Below are positions 30,400 to 43,085 of a DNA stretch of 64,000 nt, piece after piece. Below the pieces are notes generated by a model that saw nothing but the letters and a program-made list of their open reading frames with translations, ran no database searches and had not been told where the DNA came from. This DNA comes from Glandiceps talaboti (taxonomy: Eukaryota; Hemichordata; Enteropneusta; Spengelidae): contig NC_135549.1 in assembly GCF_964340395.1 (NCBI RefSeq), forward strand, positions 19,741,342-19,805,341, written 5' to 3'. The position numbers and the translations under genes were made by a program. Each line of letters begins with the position of its first letter. Within the stretch, counting starts at the first letter, position 1.

Positions 30400-30430
30400 T
30401 ATACTATACATACATACATACTATACATAC

Positions 30431-31054
30431 AACTAGTGGGCCCCTGCCCTCACCTTGGCTTGGCCGTCATTGATATTTTGGTAAGGAGTGTTGACCCGAA
30501 GTCAAACAATTGTGATATTGCTTTATCTGGAAGTGTTATTGGTACAGTCGCTTGTGAGATAATATTCTACATAGATTTACGAATATTCGAAAAATACAGT
30601 CACCGGTGATTGCATCGGGAAATACTAAAGTTAGGAAACAGCGGAAGAATCGATCCCATGACACGTCGACTTCCACCATTCGTTTTAATTCCGAAATCAG
30701 CAAATAATGTACACTTGAAACATAACCACCAATTACACTCTTAGAAAACATTTGACCCTAGCTACCTGACCCTACGAACGAATATATGTAAACTCGTAAG
30801 CTAAACATATTAAAGAATGATGTAATGTCCCATCATGCCTTGTTGTTCGATCGTTTAAATGTCGATGTATATTTCTTCGGAAACATGTTAGAAAACCCAT
30901 TATGGTTCAATGTTGTTGCAGATTAGTTGCCCCACCTTGAATATTTGTAAAGACATAATAACGGTCATTTTTTTGTATAATGATCATCTTAGAATAGAAT
31001 ATTAGCTCACAAGTGACTGTGTTTATTGTTAAAAATATAATCACCTTTTTAGAC

Positions 31055-31055
<1 letters not shown>
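30431..31055. other. Unannotated spacer
   Basis: No supported feature. Confidence 0.45.
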
Positions 31056-31100
<45 letters not shown>

Positions 31101-31140
31101 GGTGAATTTATAATGCGCCTGTCCTCCGAAGAGCTCTTGG
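31056..31140 (-). mobile_element. (TAA)n tail and 3' end of a LINE or SINE
   Basis: The (TAA)n run 31056-31101 is followed by GGTGAATTTATAATGCGCC and GCTCTTGGCGC. Read on the minus strand this is a GCGC-containing 3' end followed by a (TTA)n tail, the usual finish of CR1/L2-type LINEs and their SINE partners. It may be the 3' end of the minus-strand LINE at 31430-32140, with unrelated repeat DNA between, but this is not proven. Confidence 0.45.
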
Positions 31141-31194
31141 CGCAGACGCAGAAGTATTAACAAAAACGAGAAGATACAGAAAAACAATTGAAAA

Positions 31195-31390
31195 CAAAGG
31201 AAGGATTACCGAAAACCATTAATTACACAAATTACTTATTAATATTCATGATTATAACCTAATCAATTCTTGCCATTACTCTACGGAACACGTCTACCAA
31301 ATTTCGTTCTAATTGATCGAACCATGCATATTTTTTAGAAAGTGGTGATACAGACACACACACACACAATCAGACACATACACACATCAA
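31195..31390 (+). mobile_element. Degenerate single unit of the (ACAG)n-tailed repeat family
   Basis: ATTACCGAAAACCATTAATTA matches the unit core of the 1.6-2.6 kb array in all but a few positions. It is followed after about 140 bases by an ACAGACACACAC-type microsatellite, in the same order as in that array. Only one core unit is present. Confidence 0.4.
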
Positions 31391-31429
31391 CACATCCATA
31401 CAATTCTCCATGGTTTCGATCATGGGTCG

Positions 31430-32140
31430 AATTTGGTCAATTTGAGCACTTTTATACAATTGATTATTATCAGCAAATGCATGATGATCGACACTGAACG
31501 TACAAGATCAAAAAGAGATTGGGTGTACAACACGAACAGAACCGGTCCGAGAACTGAACCCTGAGGAACGCCAAAAGACTCTGAATCTGACCTTAACCCA
31601 TTAACTGTGACAGCTTGCGTTCTGTTCCTGGCACGATAAGACTTAAACTATAGGAGAGAACAGAATCGGTGATACCATAAGTGTGTTCGAGTCGATGGAG
31701 TAAGATATTATGGTCGATGGTATCAAATGCTGCACACAAGTCAAGGAGAGTTAAAATACTGATTTTGCCACTGTCCATGGAAGTGAGAAGGTCATTGAGA
31801 ATTTTAATACATGTAATTGCGGTTTTTCTGCTGTGAAATGGTATGTATGCTGATTGAAGGGGGTGTAATACTTTCATTGATTTGAGATGATTGATAAGTG
31901 ACAGAACGATTCGCTCTAAGAGCTTTGAAAGCTAGGGTAAGTTTGAAACAGGGTGGTAATTTTGCAATTCATTTGGATCAAGGGATGTTTTTTTTCAATG
32001 AGAGGTGTTACAAGCGCAGTTTTGAAGACAGAGGGGAAGAATCCCGAAGAGAGTGAATTGTTATTCATTGTTGCTAGGAAGGGTAGCAAGGTATCGATAC
32101 GGGACATTCTACTATAGTAAGCCAGTTGGAAAAGGATCAA
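31430..32140 (-). pseudogene. CR1/L2-like LINE reverse transcriptase remnant
   Basis: On the minus strand, in order: NNNSLSSGFFPSVFKTALVT (32140-31916 frame), then LQSAYIPFHSRKTA and LLDLCAAFDTIDHNILLHRL (motif A, with catalytic-type Asp in LLDL; 31877-31593 frame), then FGVPQGSVLGPVLF (motif B, starting at 31575) and HAFADNNQLY (motif C, 31466-31477). Motif C has FADN where an active enzyme needs FADD, so it is inactive. At least two frame changes occur (between the two ORFs and near 31600-31620). No endonuclease or C-terminal part is attached. LINEs of this type copy their RNA at a nicked target site. Clade assignment (CR1/L2) rests on the AFDTIDHNILLHRL wording and is moderately sure. Confidence 0.85.
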
Positions 32141-34233
32141 GATTACGAGTTTTGGTAGCAGAAAGTAACATGCTACTCAAGCAAAGATTATGTAGCTCTG
32201 ACAATGTTTAAACAAAATATTCGATTTGTAAGACTCAAAAGTGTAATATAAGTATATGTCGTAGTGCTATCAAGTCCCGGTGTACAATTTTATGATTAAT
32301 AATGTATACTATTATGTATTTAGTATTTATATTAGCAAAGATAACACTATCATCAAATATTGTGTATAATTTACGTAAAATAATTCATACATTTCGGGAT
32401 AATAGCATATTTTTCGTGTTCTTTTAAAGCAGTAGTTCAATGTATTATAATAGTGCATGAATTTTAAAATCTCAACCTTTAACAAACAATATGTAATTCC
32501 CCGAATATGAAATATATATATATGTTTCTATCTCACCCGTCATCTTTATTTAATAGTCCTGCAAAGCTCAGAATCGGAAAATACGAATAAGGTGTTACTG
32601 TAACAGTAACCTAAGCTTTATTTATGCAAATTGAAAAACCCCGAGAAAATAAGTAAAAATAAGTAAAAATACGAACCTTAATATGAATGCCCCGGGGTAC
32701 GATTTTCCTGCACATTTGAATGAAAAGGCTGTCATCTTAATTTTCGTTAGGTTGAGGGCCTTTACCACTTTGAATGGACGTACAAGGTGAGATCTATGAA
32801 CATTGTTGGTGAAGGCCAGTTTTGCAAAAGATTTCATATTGTAAATATCGGGTAATGGAAGTAGAACAATGTCACCCTTTTATGAAATGCATAACATCTG
32901 AATTGAGTTATCATTAATTTTGGATATTGTGTAACCTAATTACCATTAAAATGAGGCAACTGGAATGAATGTGTACTACGTACTATGTAGATTGCTTTCT
33001 CTTTAGATAGCAGCCAGGCATACCTTTGAGACCTTTATCAGTATCGAGCGTGTTTCACATACATAGAAGTATGTGAGTTTGACCTTTCAAAGAATATCAT
33101 ATTCTGTTTAATAGGCTGTTGTAAAGTTTACGAACTTTGTTGAAACAACAGCTTGGTACGTATACACTACCTGTTCTAGTTATATGATTGGAAAGGAAGA
33201 GAAAGTGGGGTTGATGAAAGATATTTGTATGACGTAAGAGTATAAAGCCATCAATTATGTATGACACGACACAAAGCCGGGTTAAGTCAATCACCATCAT
33301 CAGTCTCCCACGTAGTCCAATTTTCGGAAATGTTACTTAGTGAAAGTAGATTACCACAGTAACCTTCAAAAACAAAATCTTCCAGCACTTTTATTTTCAG
33401 TTTTCGCACATGCGACAGGTAATATATAGGAATTTAGCTTCTCTATCTTTCAGCATGCCTCCGACTTGGACATTTTGTTTTCATAATTCCTTTTTTCTTA
33501 CATAACTAAAGCTATACGTGCAACAAAGTATAACAGAACTAGACTAAACACATGATTCACGCCAATACTCGGTTACTTCAGCATGAAACACAATAGAGTA
33601 AGGTATCGATAGATGGTAACCCTTGTTTCCCTTTCTCAGGAAGATGTACAAGGAGGATATAAAGGACAAGAACCCATAGTGTGAGATATCTAGCTGTCCC
33701 CATTTACGTGGAGTATGTCTGGTGAAAGCGGTAAAGCCATTCCCTGTATAAAAGACGTTGACAAAATGTAACACTTAAATCGCTATGATATTTCATGTCA
33801 AATTGAAAGAAGATGGGAGGAATAATGCCGATACCATTGTATATATATGTATGCCATTAACAAAAAACCAGATTAAACCATGGATGAATATTTTGTCATT
33901 CAAGAATTTTGAAAACACGACGTAGCCGCAGGTCAAAATGATTAAGCTCCTATATTTCATCACACAGTCAATTTTATCGTCATATAGTAACCATTGAATC
34001 ACCCAAGGGTGCGTATGTATACATACCTAGTTTTTTGTAAATGTATCTCGGTTTGGTGGACTAAGTTAATTTTATTATGTCCACTCCTTATTGATTATCA
34101 TTGCACACAGTCAATTCATTTTTCATTTTCCCTTTGATCGATCACAAATTTCAGGTAAATTAAAGGCAAAATGTCATTTGCGTCAATGTCACATGATAAA
34201 TTTGGCATTATGCAACCTATCCATTTTGTTGGC
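32141..34233. other. Unannotated AT-rich spacer
   Basis: Chance ORFs of up to 76 codons; no repeat family recognised. The first part could be more 5' sequence of the decayed LINE, but I see no motif. Confidence 0.4.
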
Positions 34234-34243
34234 ACATCATCCA

Positions 34244-34314
<71 letters not shown>
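34234..34314. repeat. (CAT)n microsatellite
   Basis: About 26 trinucleotide units with single interruptions. It produces poly-His, poly-Ser, poly-Asp and poly-Met readings in overlapping frames, none of which is a gene. Confidence 0.97.
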
Positions 34315-34947
34315 CTACTGTCACCTGTATGTAGCATTTCGTCGAGATTTTGCAAAATTTCTCTTTGGTGTTGAAAATACATAAAATATTGTAAGACACA
34401 CAATTATCAGGTATGTGCTTTAAACAAAAACCTGTCGATGGTGTAAACAATATAGTAGCAACTATTTTTTATATTTATAACATAATTATACATTAATTTT
34501 GATTGTGCATCTCGATGACGTTATTAAAAAGATGTATGAGAAAAGCATATCATTCATTATGGATGAAATACAAATGTGAAGCGCATGCTGATGGTAGTAG
34601 TAGGCTCAGAAATTGAAAAGCTCACATGGGATTTGATGTAAATTACCTTTTCTCTCGAGCTCTTTCCTTGAGATGTCATTAATGGAAAGACGTGACTTCT
34701 AGATGACTGTGTTAGTGTTTAGAATATATTTGCTTTTATTCCTTGTTATGTCATTTTAAGAGACTGGAAGTCATAACTAATTCGGTTGAATTATGAACTG
34801 AAAGTTGATTAAATTACGAAAAAATAATGGCATAATCCCCTGTGTTGCCTTCGTCGCCACTGACTGTACTTACTTTTTCGTACACATGTCACAATCTATA
34901 CTTTATGGTATTTTAATTTTATCAAACTGTGTTCTTCCTTCCTTCAT
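34315..34947. other. Unannotated spacer
   Basis: No supported feature. Confidence 0.45.
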
Positions 34948-35027
34948 TATGTATGTATGTATGTGTGTGTGTATGTGTGTGCATGCATGTACGTACGTAC
35001 GTACGTACGTACGTATGTATGTGTGTG

Positions 35028-35061
<34 letters not shown>

Positions 35062-35134
35062 TGTATGTATGTACTCCCACCCACTTCTTTTAACTTCAAT
35101 TGTCGTAGTTGGACTGGGTCTATTTCTTGAACCA

Positions 35135-35165
<31 letters not shown>

Positions 35166-35405
35166 TGTATGTATGTATGTATGTATGTATGTATGTATGC
35201 ATGCATGCATGTTTGTGCGTTTGTCAATTCTTGAACCAATGTGTGTATGTATGTATGTATGTATGTATGTATGTATGTATGTATGCATGCATGCATGCAT
35301 GCATGCATGCATGCATGTATGTATGTATGTATGTATGTATGCATGCATGCATGTTTGTGCGTTTGTCCATAAATCTGTCTGTCCGACTGCCTGTCTGTCT
35401 GGTCT
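34948..35405. repeat. Complex (GTAT)n/(GCAT)n array with duplicated linker
   Basis: Long GTAT runs with GTAC, GCAT and GT variants. A unit made of TTCTTGAACCAAT, a GTAT run, a GCAT run and GTTTGTGCGTTTGTC is present twice (about 35125-35225 and 35229-35368). The array therefore grew by duplication of a block of about 100-140 bases as well as by slippage. A GTCT-type tail closes it. The 252-codon ORF over it is an artefact. Confidence 0.9.
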
Positions 35406-35888
35406 GTCTATGTGTTTGTATATGTGGGTGTATTGTTAACATTCTTCAAAATACAATATTGACAATGTCTATGGGCAAAAGAACAGTGTCAGCAAGTATT
35501 AAAAGTGGCGTGATTTCCTATTTTAGTTTTTGTGTAATTCCACTGTATTCGATTGACATTTAAAAGGAGAATTAAATCATCCAGCGATCAGTTGTGTAGG
35601 TGCTTCTGTCAAGTCGAAATCTCTCAGTCGTGGCTGATTCCCAAGTCTGGGCCAAGTCGATCCTGTTACGTACGTGTGGAGTGCTGAGGTAGTCCTCGCA
35701 ACATTACTGATTAACTTGTTGGTTTTTATTACAATCTAGATATTCATGATATTCATGAAGTTTGTGGGAGGAATTGAAATACAATATCACAGCTATAGCT
35801 TGTGAAATGTTATGAGATATGTGACCATAAATGCTTAAGATATTAGTAATGGCGACGGATATATAAATATATATCGCCTAATGTTCGC
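35406..35888. other. Unannotated spacer
   Basis: No supported feature. Confidence 0.45.
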
Positions 35889-36001
35889 TGAGGAAGCATG
35901 GAACTCCGAGTAACGACTTACAACATCCTTATTCTTTTGAATTAAGTCTATAATGTTCTGCTACTAATTTTGCATCGAGCACTGTTCTCTCCAGTAAGAC
36001 A
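35889..36001 (+). mobile_element. Penelope-like element, copy D: 3' tail only
   Basis: About 110 bases align with the 3' tail of copy B: GAGTAACGA, ATCCTTATTCTTTTGAATTA, TTCTGCTACTAAT and TTGCATCGAGCACTGTTCTC. It begins inside the hammerhead motif. CTGAGGA and GGAACTCCGAGTAACG survive, stem II is mostly deleted, and stem III is ACU-CCG-AGU with the GUA triplet. This confirms that the ribozyme belongs to the element tail and not to the flank of copy B. Confidence 0.75.
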
Positions 36002-37301
36002 CCTATTGCATCACGCAATATTGATGTCAATAAATATCAATAAAAATGAAATGCGACATAATATGAAATGAAACTATGAAGGAAAATTGGATGAAATATT
36101 TTGATAAATATAACGACAATGATGATAAACGCTAGGATTCTGAGTGATTATAAAATCGAGAATGTGGAATAAAATAATTATTGACTGACAGGTGTATAAG
36201 GCTTAAATATGGAACAGGGCCTGAAAACGTGTTAATATCGTGTTACCATAGATTATTCAGTATTTCAGATTTCTGTTGATTCTGTTTAAATAGTTGAAAA
36301 TTTGAAGTTATTGCATCACTAATGGAGATTGCAGCATTTGTTACTTTAGAAACAAAACAGAAATCTGATATTCATGTGTTACAATTTGTTCCTTATGTGC
36401 TAGTTACTCTGGTAATTGAGCCTTCATTTTCTAAGATAGACACAAACTGAAAATATTGTTGCAACATGTTGATGCAATATTGATAAGCTATTGAATGTAT
36501 GTTGGTTTAACTATAGTCTCAATAGGGAGGTGCCACAGAGAATTTTATTTAGAGTTCCATAATGCATTTGCCGTATTCGTGTATTCGTTTTGGACTTCCA
36601 ATGTTTACACTATTATGATCACAGGTTGAATACAATCGCAAAACAGAGGATCCGTTATCAACCACTTGAGTAAGCTACAACATGTACATTGAAAAACAAT
36701 ATTATAATATTTATTTTGCGCCTATCTTAGTAAACCGAAGGCCGAGTTACCAGAGTATGTATCTGATTCAGTGGTTTAGTTCTTTCAGAAACATTTGATG
36801 CAAGTGGGCAGTTGCGACAAGATGATGATGCAGGAAGAATTTCATTTGCATATGTAGTCAGAAAGAAATGACACTGCAGCTGTATAAAATGTTGATATAC
36901 AAATACAATCTTGTACACACGTCCATCAACTCAGGAATACCGAGTATCTAGCAAATAGGAGACGTGTAGCGTCTCCAACGTTTCAATAACGTATACTTTC
37001 GTTTAACTCTTGGAAAATTATTTCAAGCAGAACTGGATGTTGGAAGAAAACATGGAGGTATAAATTGTAGATCATCTTTTTAAGACGGTTTGTCTCAACG
37101 TTTGATTTTAGTTTTTGTTTGGTGATGTTAACGTTTCTCTTAAGGCCAAGAATGAAAGACATTGAACTCGTACAGAACCACGACTTGTTTGCTTGAGTAT
37201 AGTGAGAAGGCTTTCCACAAATCTAAATAGCGTGAAGCAACATTACTAAGTCTAATAATCACATTCAAATAGTTAATAAAGAGATACAGATGGAGGATCC
37301 G

Positions 37302-37304
<3 letters not shown>
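36002..37304. other. Unannotated spacer
   Basis: No ORF, repeat family or RNA gene recognised. Confidence 0.45.
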
Positions 37305-37391
<87 letters not shown>

Positions 37392-37611
37392 CAGAGAGAC
37401 AGAGAGAGACAGAGACATAAACAGAAACAGACTCTGAGACACACAGAGAGACAGAGGCAGAAACAGAGACAGAGAGAGACACACAGACAGACGTACAGAG
37501 AGACTGACAGCTTGTACGTTGGTGGATGGATAATTCGGTGAAGTAATATAGATAGATGGATGATATTAGATACATGGATATAGATAGATAGATAGATATA
37601 TATATAGAGAG

Positions 37612-37663
<52 letters not shown>

Positions 37664-37668
37664 TGACA
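37305..37668. repeat. (GA)n, (AGAC)n-like and (GATA)n compound array
   Basis: Pure GA at 37305-37372, then imperfect ACAG and GAGACA units to about 37500, then GATA and GATAGA units at about 37548-37668. Low-complexity ORFs (poly-SL, poly-RE, poly-IYLS) overlap it. Confidence 0.95.
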
Positions 37669-38449
37669 GATAGAAGGATAATTAAATATAAGAATATGTA
37701 AAGTTCGTAGACTAATTCGAAATGGAGAAGTAAAGTGTATATCAATTATCACAGTGACGTTCAGAGTTCAGAGTACGGGTTTTATCGTTTTCTGGTGGCT
37801 ATGTAATTTGCACCTGGAAATAAATGTTTCCGAAGTAAGTTCTCTACAGGTATATTCCAAATGGGAATAGATTTTGAGCATCGGAGCATTTGTAAAAGCT
37901 AGAATCGACCTTATAGGCTAAAAGGTTCGACGCCAAACGAACTTCCTCTCGCGGCAAATGCGCGTTGTAATACCATTACTTACACTCTCCTGTCTGATTG
38001 GTGGTATTAAATCCTGAAGCACGTATTTCAGGCGATACATTGAACGATATAACTCATTGGTGTAATGTATTAATTCTGTGTTCTTGCTAAACCGATTAAC
38101 TAGTTTTCCACCGTTTGATATTGATCTCGAGCCGTGGGATACGTTTTTGTTTTTGACAGTACTGAAATGGATGACAATTTGATAAAACCCTGTTCTTTTC
38201 ATTTGGAGACAATTTTCTAATACGAGAACATAACTCGACGTTCCTAACGCGGTCAAGACATGTGAAACAAGTCTTCGATATATATTTTTTAATGAAAACA
38301 ATATCTGTATTGTATTTTTTTTACGAGAATAAATGTAAACAGATAAGTCGGTGATTATATTTATAACTCAACAAATTGCCCAAAAAATGAACGAATATGT
38401 GTGCTTCTATACAATATGAATGGAAGTAATTGCCATGTCACGCAAAAGC
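37669..38449. other. Spacer with an unremarkable 127-codon ORF
   Basis: The minus-strand ORF 37918-38301 is the longest one here not made of microsatellite. It resembles no family I know, has no preceding start context of note, and is of a length expected about once by chance in this window. Confidence 0.35.
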
Positions 38450-38487
38450 TGCGTCGTCGTCGTCGTCGTCGTTGTTGTTGTTGTGGT

Positions 38488-38561
<74 letters not shown>

Positions 38562-38580
38562 CTGCTGTTGTTGTTGTTGT
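38450..38580. repeat. (GTC)n/(GTT)n trinucleotide array
   Basis: GTC units pass into about 36 GTT units with GAT and GCT variants. It would read as poly-Gln on the minus strand, but no coding context supports a protein. Confidence 0.95.
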
Positions 38581-41500
38581 AATTTACAGAGTTTCAAACG
38601 TGGCCATGTATACATTTGCCTGATTATCTGCATTTTTATACTTTACTGGAATAATATATTTATAAAACATAACGGTGTTCTGTTTTAGTGAAACGATAAC
38701 CTGTGTTAGTGATTGTGACGGTAGACAGGTAAACGTCTAAGCCAAGCCTATGGAGACTGGAAAAATTGAACAGGGAGAACTAATGAAACATTTTCTTTAA
38801 GAGTGAATAACAAACTCTAAACATCATACAGATTATGAGATTGACAAAGTTCTCTCAAGGTACTGGTGTGAGATATATTTTGGACTGTGTTGTTTAGCAT
38901 TGTCTCTTCAAATTGCAGAGCGTACTAAAAGTTGTCTTAGTAACTAATTAAAAATGCAAAATACAAAACTCTATCTGGTGTACTATACTGCCACAAGTAA
39001 ACTTTCAGAATACAGTAAACAAGAATCGACATTGATAGGTTTGAGAATAGTACATTGTGCTATATTGAATATGTTCAATCTACGTTAGGGGGCGCCATCA
39101 GCGTGTGCAACTCATATCTGGGGCAACGATTTTTTTTTTCCAGGGTAACTTAACTTAAAGAGGTGACTTGATTATGTCGGCAAGTGTTTAACTTGCATAT
39201 CAAAACAACACTGCATGGTTTCTATGCCACGGTATTATATGCATTCACATTGTATAATATGATATAACATAACATAATATAATATGAAATAATATACTAT
39301 ACTGATTTTTGTTCAGATTCAAAGTAAACTATTATATATAAGGCAATGTTAATATATGCAATTGATTGTTAGCTTTCTACACCAAACTGAAAACATAGTA
39401 GTGTGTAACCTCAGCAGATGGTGTCTCTGATATCTACGTTTAACTTACTTACGTTATACTGTGAAGTATTACGTACATCAATACGTTCCACTTTTAGTCT
39501 GGCCAACGCACATAACAACATGAAATACGAACTCAGGATACGAACAATATACGGAATCCAACTCGAAAATCACTATCCGTTACTGGTCCTGCTGTATACG
39601 ACTAGCGCGTCCCCCATCCGGCCATGTTTCGCATTCACCAAGTATATATATAGATGTATATAGTGTTGAATTAGTTAGCTCGTGAAATGAAATTGATAAC
39701 ATTTCACTAGCTCATAAGTGAATCGTACTCATTGTTCAAATATTCATCTTTTTTATCACACATTTATAAATTATATAAGAAACTGATAAGCAGAAACCGC
39801 CGAAATGGTCAAACGCATGCAAATTCGACTTGTAGCTATATTAGTTATTTATTTATTTACAATGGTCTGATAAAACTACAACTGTGCCACGGGTTTGCAG
39901 ATATTATCCTAGGTTTTAAACCTCGCCCACGGTAAAATAGAGCGGGTCGCCTTTTATGTCTCAACTTCCTATCCGTCAATGCCAGTAATCTTGCTTATTT
40001 GGTGTTCTGCTGCTGATTGTAGAATGTTCCCTTCATCCATCCTTGGCGATGTAGCAGTTGTGTTTGGCATGGATAATTAAATATCTAAAAATAAATACTG
40101 TGTACAGTGGTTGGACTCATACAATATATAGTAGAAGTCCCGATTTTCACTAGCTATCGGACGTTGATATCTCATTAAATGAACCTGTACTGATATTGTT
40201 CAAATTTGATATCTGCAAATTGTGTTTCAGCATTGAATTTTACATCTAATATGAGATAATGAGAAATTAACACCATAGTGGAACTTCATTGCTTAAAGAA
40301 AATCAAGTACCTGACAATGTGTACTTATTTTCGACTGATTTTGATATTATATAATATCTCTACTCGTACAGACGAGGATGTTAAGATTCACTGTCAGATA
40401 TTCATATATTTGTGCGGGCAATCACAAACTTAAAACCTGGTCTAATTCACATTTTGGTATTTATTTTCCTCAATTGGTAGAATCCATTTTTTTTTCGGTA
40501 GGTTAAGTATACCGTGATTGAACTCTTCTGGCAAATTCGTTAATTTAAAAGTGGTCATATGGATGAGAATTGGGGTATTTATTTTTTTTATTTTTAATCT
40601 GTGAAACAATTTGATAATGGCTTCCTACTTGGAAAATCAATGAGAAATAACATATGCTATGTCCTTTTCTGTAACTCAATAAAAAAATATATATATGAAA
40701 AGAGTGTTATTGTAAGTATGATTCATTAATAGTTTGAAATGTATTAAGTTAAAAACAAGGACTAGGCACATATTGCTTCACTTTGATTTTGCAAGTAGGA
40801 CGTTATGGTAAAATGGTTTTACAAATTAAAAATCCAAAATAAATACCCAGACCGTCATCCACATGGTCACTCTAACACATGAACATGATTGTGTTTGCAT
40901 CACTGATCATTTATTGTTTTTATTCAACATTGACCACGTGGACTTCAAAGAACTTGCACAGTGACGTTATTGTCGCTCCATTCCTATTATAAACACAACC
41001 GTACTGTAGACATATTGTTGACATAACTCTCAAGTGAATATATTCGTGAGTAAATAGATCACACCGTTTTAAACCATTTCCCATGGTCAATTCTCCAAGG
41101 AACTCTCAAGAACACTTTGTAAAAGGTGAACCAAGATTCATTATAGAATATCATGACTCCTGGGGCTCATCATGCATGCCTCAAGTATACTGTCGTGACA
41201 GGAAGTGAACAGCCTACGTAACGCTATAATCAATGGAACGTTAAAGTTTTATTTCATGTAATAAATATTTCTTCAATCCTCACGTTCGCGTTCTCACGAC
41301 TCTACCGAACTCGACTAAATTGGCGAACGTGTCCGTTGTCCTTTGTGTATTTCCGACAGTTGTCATTTCTGTGAACCGTCCATCCAAGAATTGTATTCCG
41401 GCATGGTCATGGCGTTGAATTCACTGACAGAAGCTGTGTATACCAGTCCTGTAAAGCTGAGTAAAGAGCGAAAGGGACTGTAATACAATGTTCTAATTAT

Positions 41501-41739
41501 TTCCTTGGGTTTGACACATTATGGAATATCTTTCCCATAGGTTTTACAACAAACTGTTTTGTTTAAAAAAAACAAAAAAAACACACACACTTTATGTGAT
41601 TTTTTATTTATTTCATATACCGACGACATTTCAGTTCTTAAACACTGTTCTGCCAATGGAACCTGTTGCAAGATTACGTACATAGAAAATACAAGCAAAA
41701 GATGGACAAACTAGCACAAAAGCTTACAGAGGTGCAGTG
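38581..41739. other. Unannotated AT-rich spacer
   Basis: Includes a degenerate ATAATATG-type run near 39240-39300. No gene, RNA or transposon signal was recognised over three kilobases. Confidence 0.45.
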
Positions 41740-42130
41740 TACTTTTAAAAGATATCCACTTATATTACCAGACTATATTCTTAAGATCTCAATTTAAAAA
41801 ATCGATGGGTTTGCAACCGATCTTATGGATGGGGTAGATTGTTCCATGGAACAGTACCACTATAGTTTACCATATTCAGTTTGAACTGCAGGGATGTATA
41901 TGTTTCTGAATTCGGTCAGAAAAAATTAGTCTGAACATTCAGTAAGGTAGCTAGGCGCATTACCTGTCACGGATTTGTAGACGAGTATTGCCAGCTGGCG
42001 CTTCCATCTAATGAGGGGTCTGACCCAACTCAAGTATTAACATAAACCCAGCCCGTACTGGTATCACGGGGAACTTCGAGGAGTCGACCAGCTCGTTTAT
42101 GGAGAAGTCCAGGTGTCTTCAAATACTTTT
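41740..42130 (-). pseudogene. LINE ORF2 C-terminal remnant
   Basis: Read on the minus strand from about 42020: RWKRQLAILVYKSVTGNAPS then YLTECSD, followed after a stop by QFKLNMVNYSGTVPWNNLPH and, after a frame change, IRSVANPSIF. This order (an LAxLVYKxxxGxAPxYL segment, then YSGxxxWNxLPxxIR) is the typical C-terminus of CR1, L2 and related LINE ORF2 proteins downstream of the reverse transcriptase. No reverse transcriptase motifs are found beside it. It is broken by at least one stop and one frameshift. It could come from the same family as the remnant at 31430-32140, but the two do not overlap. Confidence 0.7.
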
Positions 42131-43085
42131 TATTCGTATTACACTATACGTTCGCAGTATAATCGAAATGGGGAAGGACTAAGGTATCTTCTTTCTTAGT
42201 CCCAACAGCAAAAAAAAAGTGGCTGATTCTCGAAAGTAGGCCTATTTTTATAGAAAATTTAGCAGAAATTTAGGAAATATGCGTTGAAAATTTCAATTTT
42301 CAATCCAGCCAAACCCCGAATATTTGAAATCACACTCTTGCTCTACTAGGTCTCCCTGCACTCGAATTTGCAGAACTAGATTTAGCATCCGTCTTTGTGA
42401 AGAATCGAAAAGCATGGTCTTAGAGTGATCGCGATATTTAAAGGATATACACGGATATGAGGCGCGTTCAACATCGCTTAAGATAATTCTGTTATTACCA
42501 ATTGATTAAAAGAAAATGTGATTTTTTTGTAATCAAGCATTACTTCCATTGAAAATAAAGCAGATGGGAGGTGTATGTAGTATTCCTAAAATAAGGTAGA
42601 GTCAACAAATGTAGTGCGTGTGAAACGAGCGCCCTCTGTAGGGACAGAAACTATGCGTTATCAATATTTGAATGTGTTTGGTTTTCAGTAACCTAAGAAA
42701 ATAGTCCTATTAGAGGAATATTATTAATTCAAAACAAAACTGGATTAAAAACAGTGGAAATTGTCGAATTAATATGATTAACTTGTAATACTATATATTC
42801 GCGTTTGCTTTTTTTTTGCTTCGTTTTGACATCAAGCCATACTAAACTCCAACACGTATCGATTAGTGTAACAGTTACAGTATTACTCTCACCCAACATC
42901 CAAATCTGCTTCAGTTTGCTGTGTCACGAACTAGTGCATGGTGATATAAAAACAGTGTTAGCTATATTTCGATAACAATGATAATACCAAACTAATATAC
43001 AATAGCACGCTAAAATATACTATACCATGCTATGCTATACCACACTACAAATCACAATGTACAAATCACTACAATACTGTAACAG
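42131..43085. other. Spacer grading into a degenerate ACTAC-rich region
   Basis: From about 42990 the sequence shows ACTAC, ATACTATACC and CACTAC words that continue at 45173. This marks the left side of the satellite into which the next two elements inserted. Confidence 0.45.

Noticed and set aside
34091-34450. Poly-His, poly-Ser and poly-Asp ORFs
   Set aside because: Four frames of one (CAT)n tract.
34805-35563. 252-codon ORF, among the longest in the window
   Set aside because: Its centre is a translation of (GTAT)n/(GCAT)n and the ends show no family signature.
37918-38301. 127-codon minus-strand ORF as a possible gene
   Set aside because: No recognisable domain, and about one ORF of this length is expected by chance given the AT content and window size.
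38361-38633. Poly-Gln protein on the minus strand
   Set aside because: Reading of a (GTT)n tract with no conserved flank, signal or exon structure.
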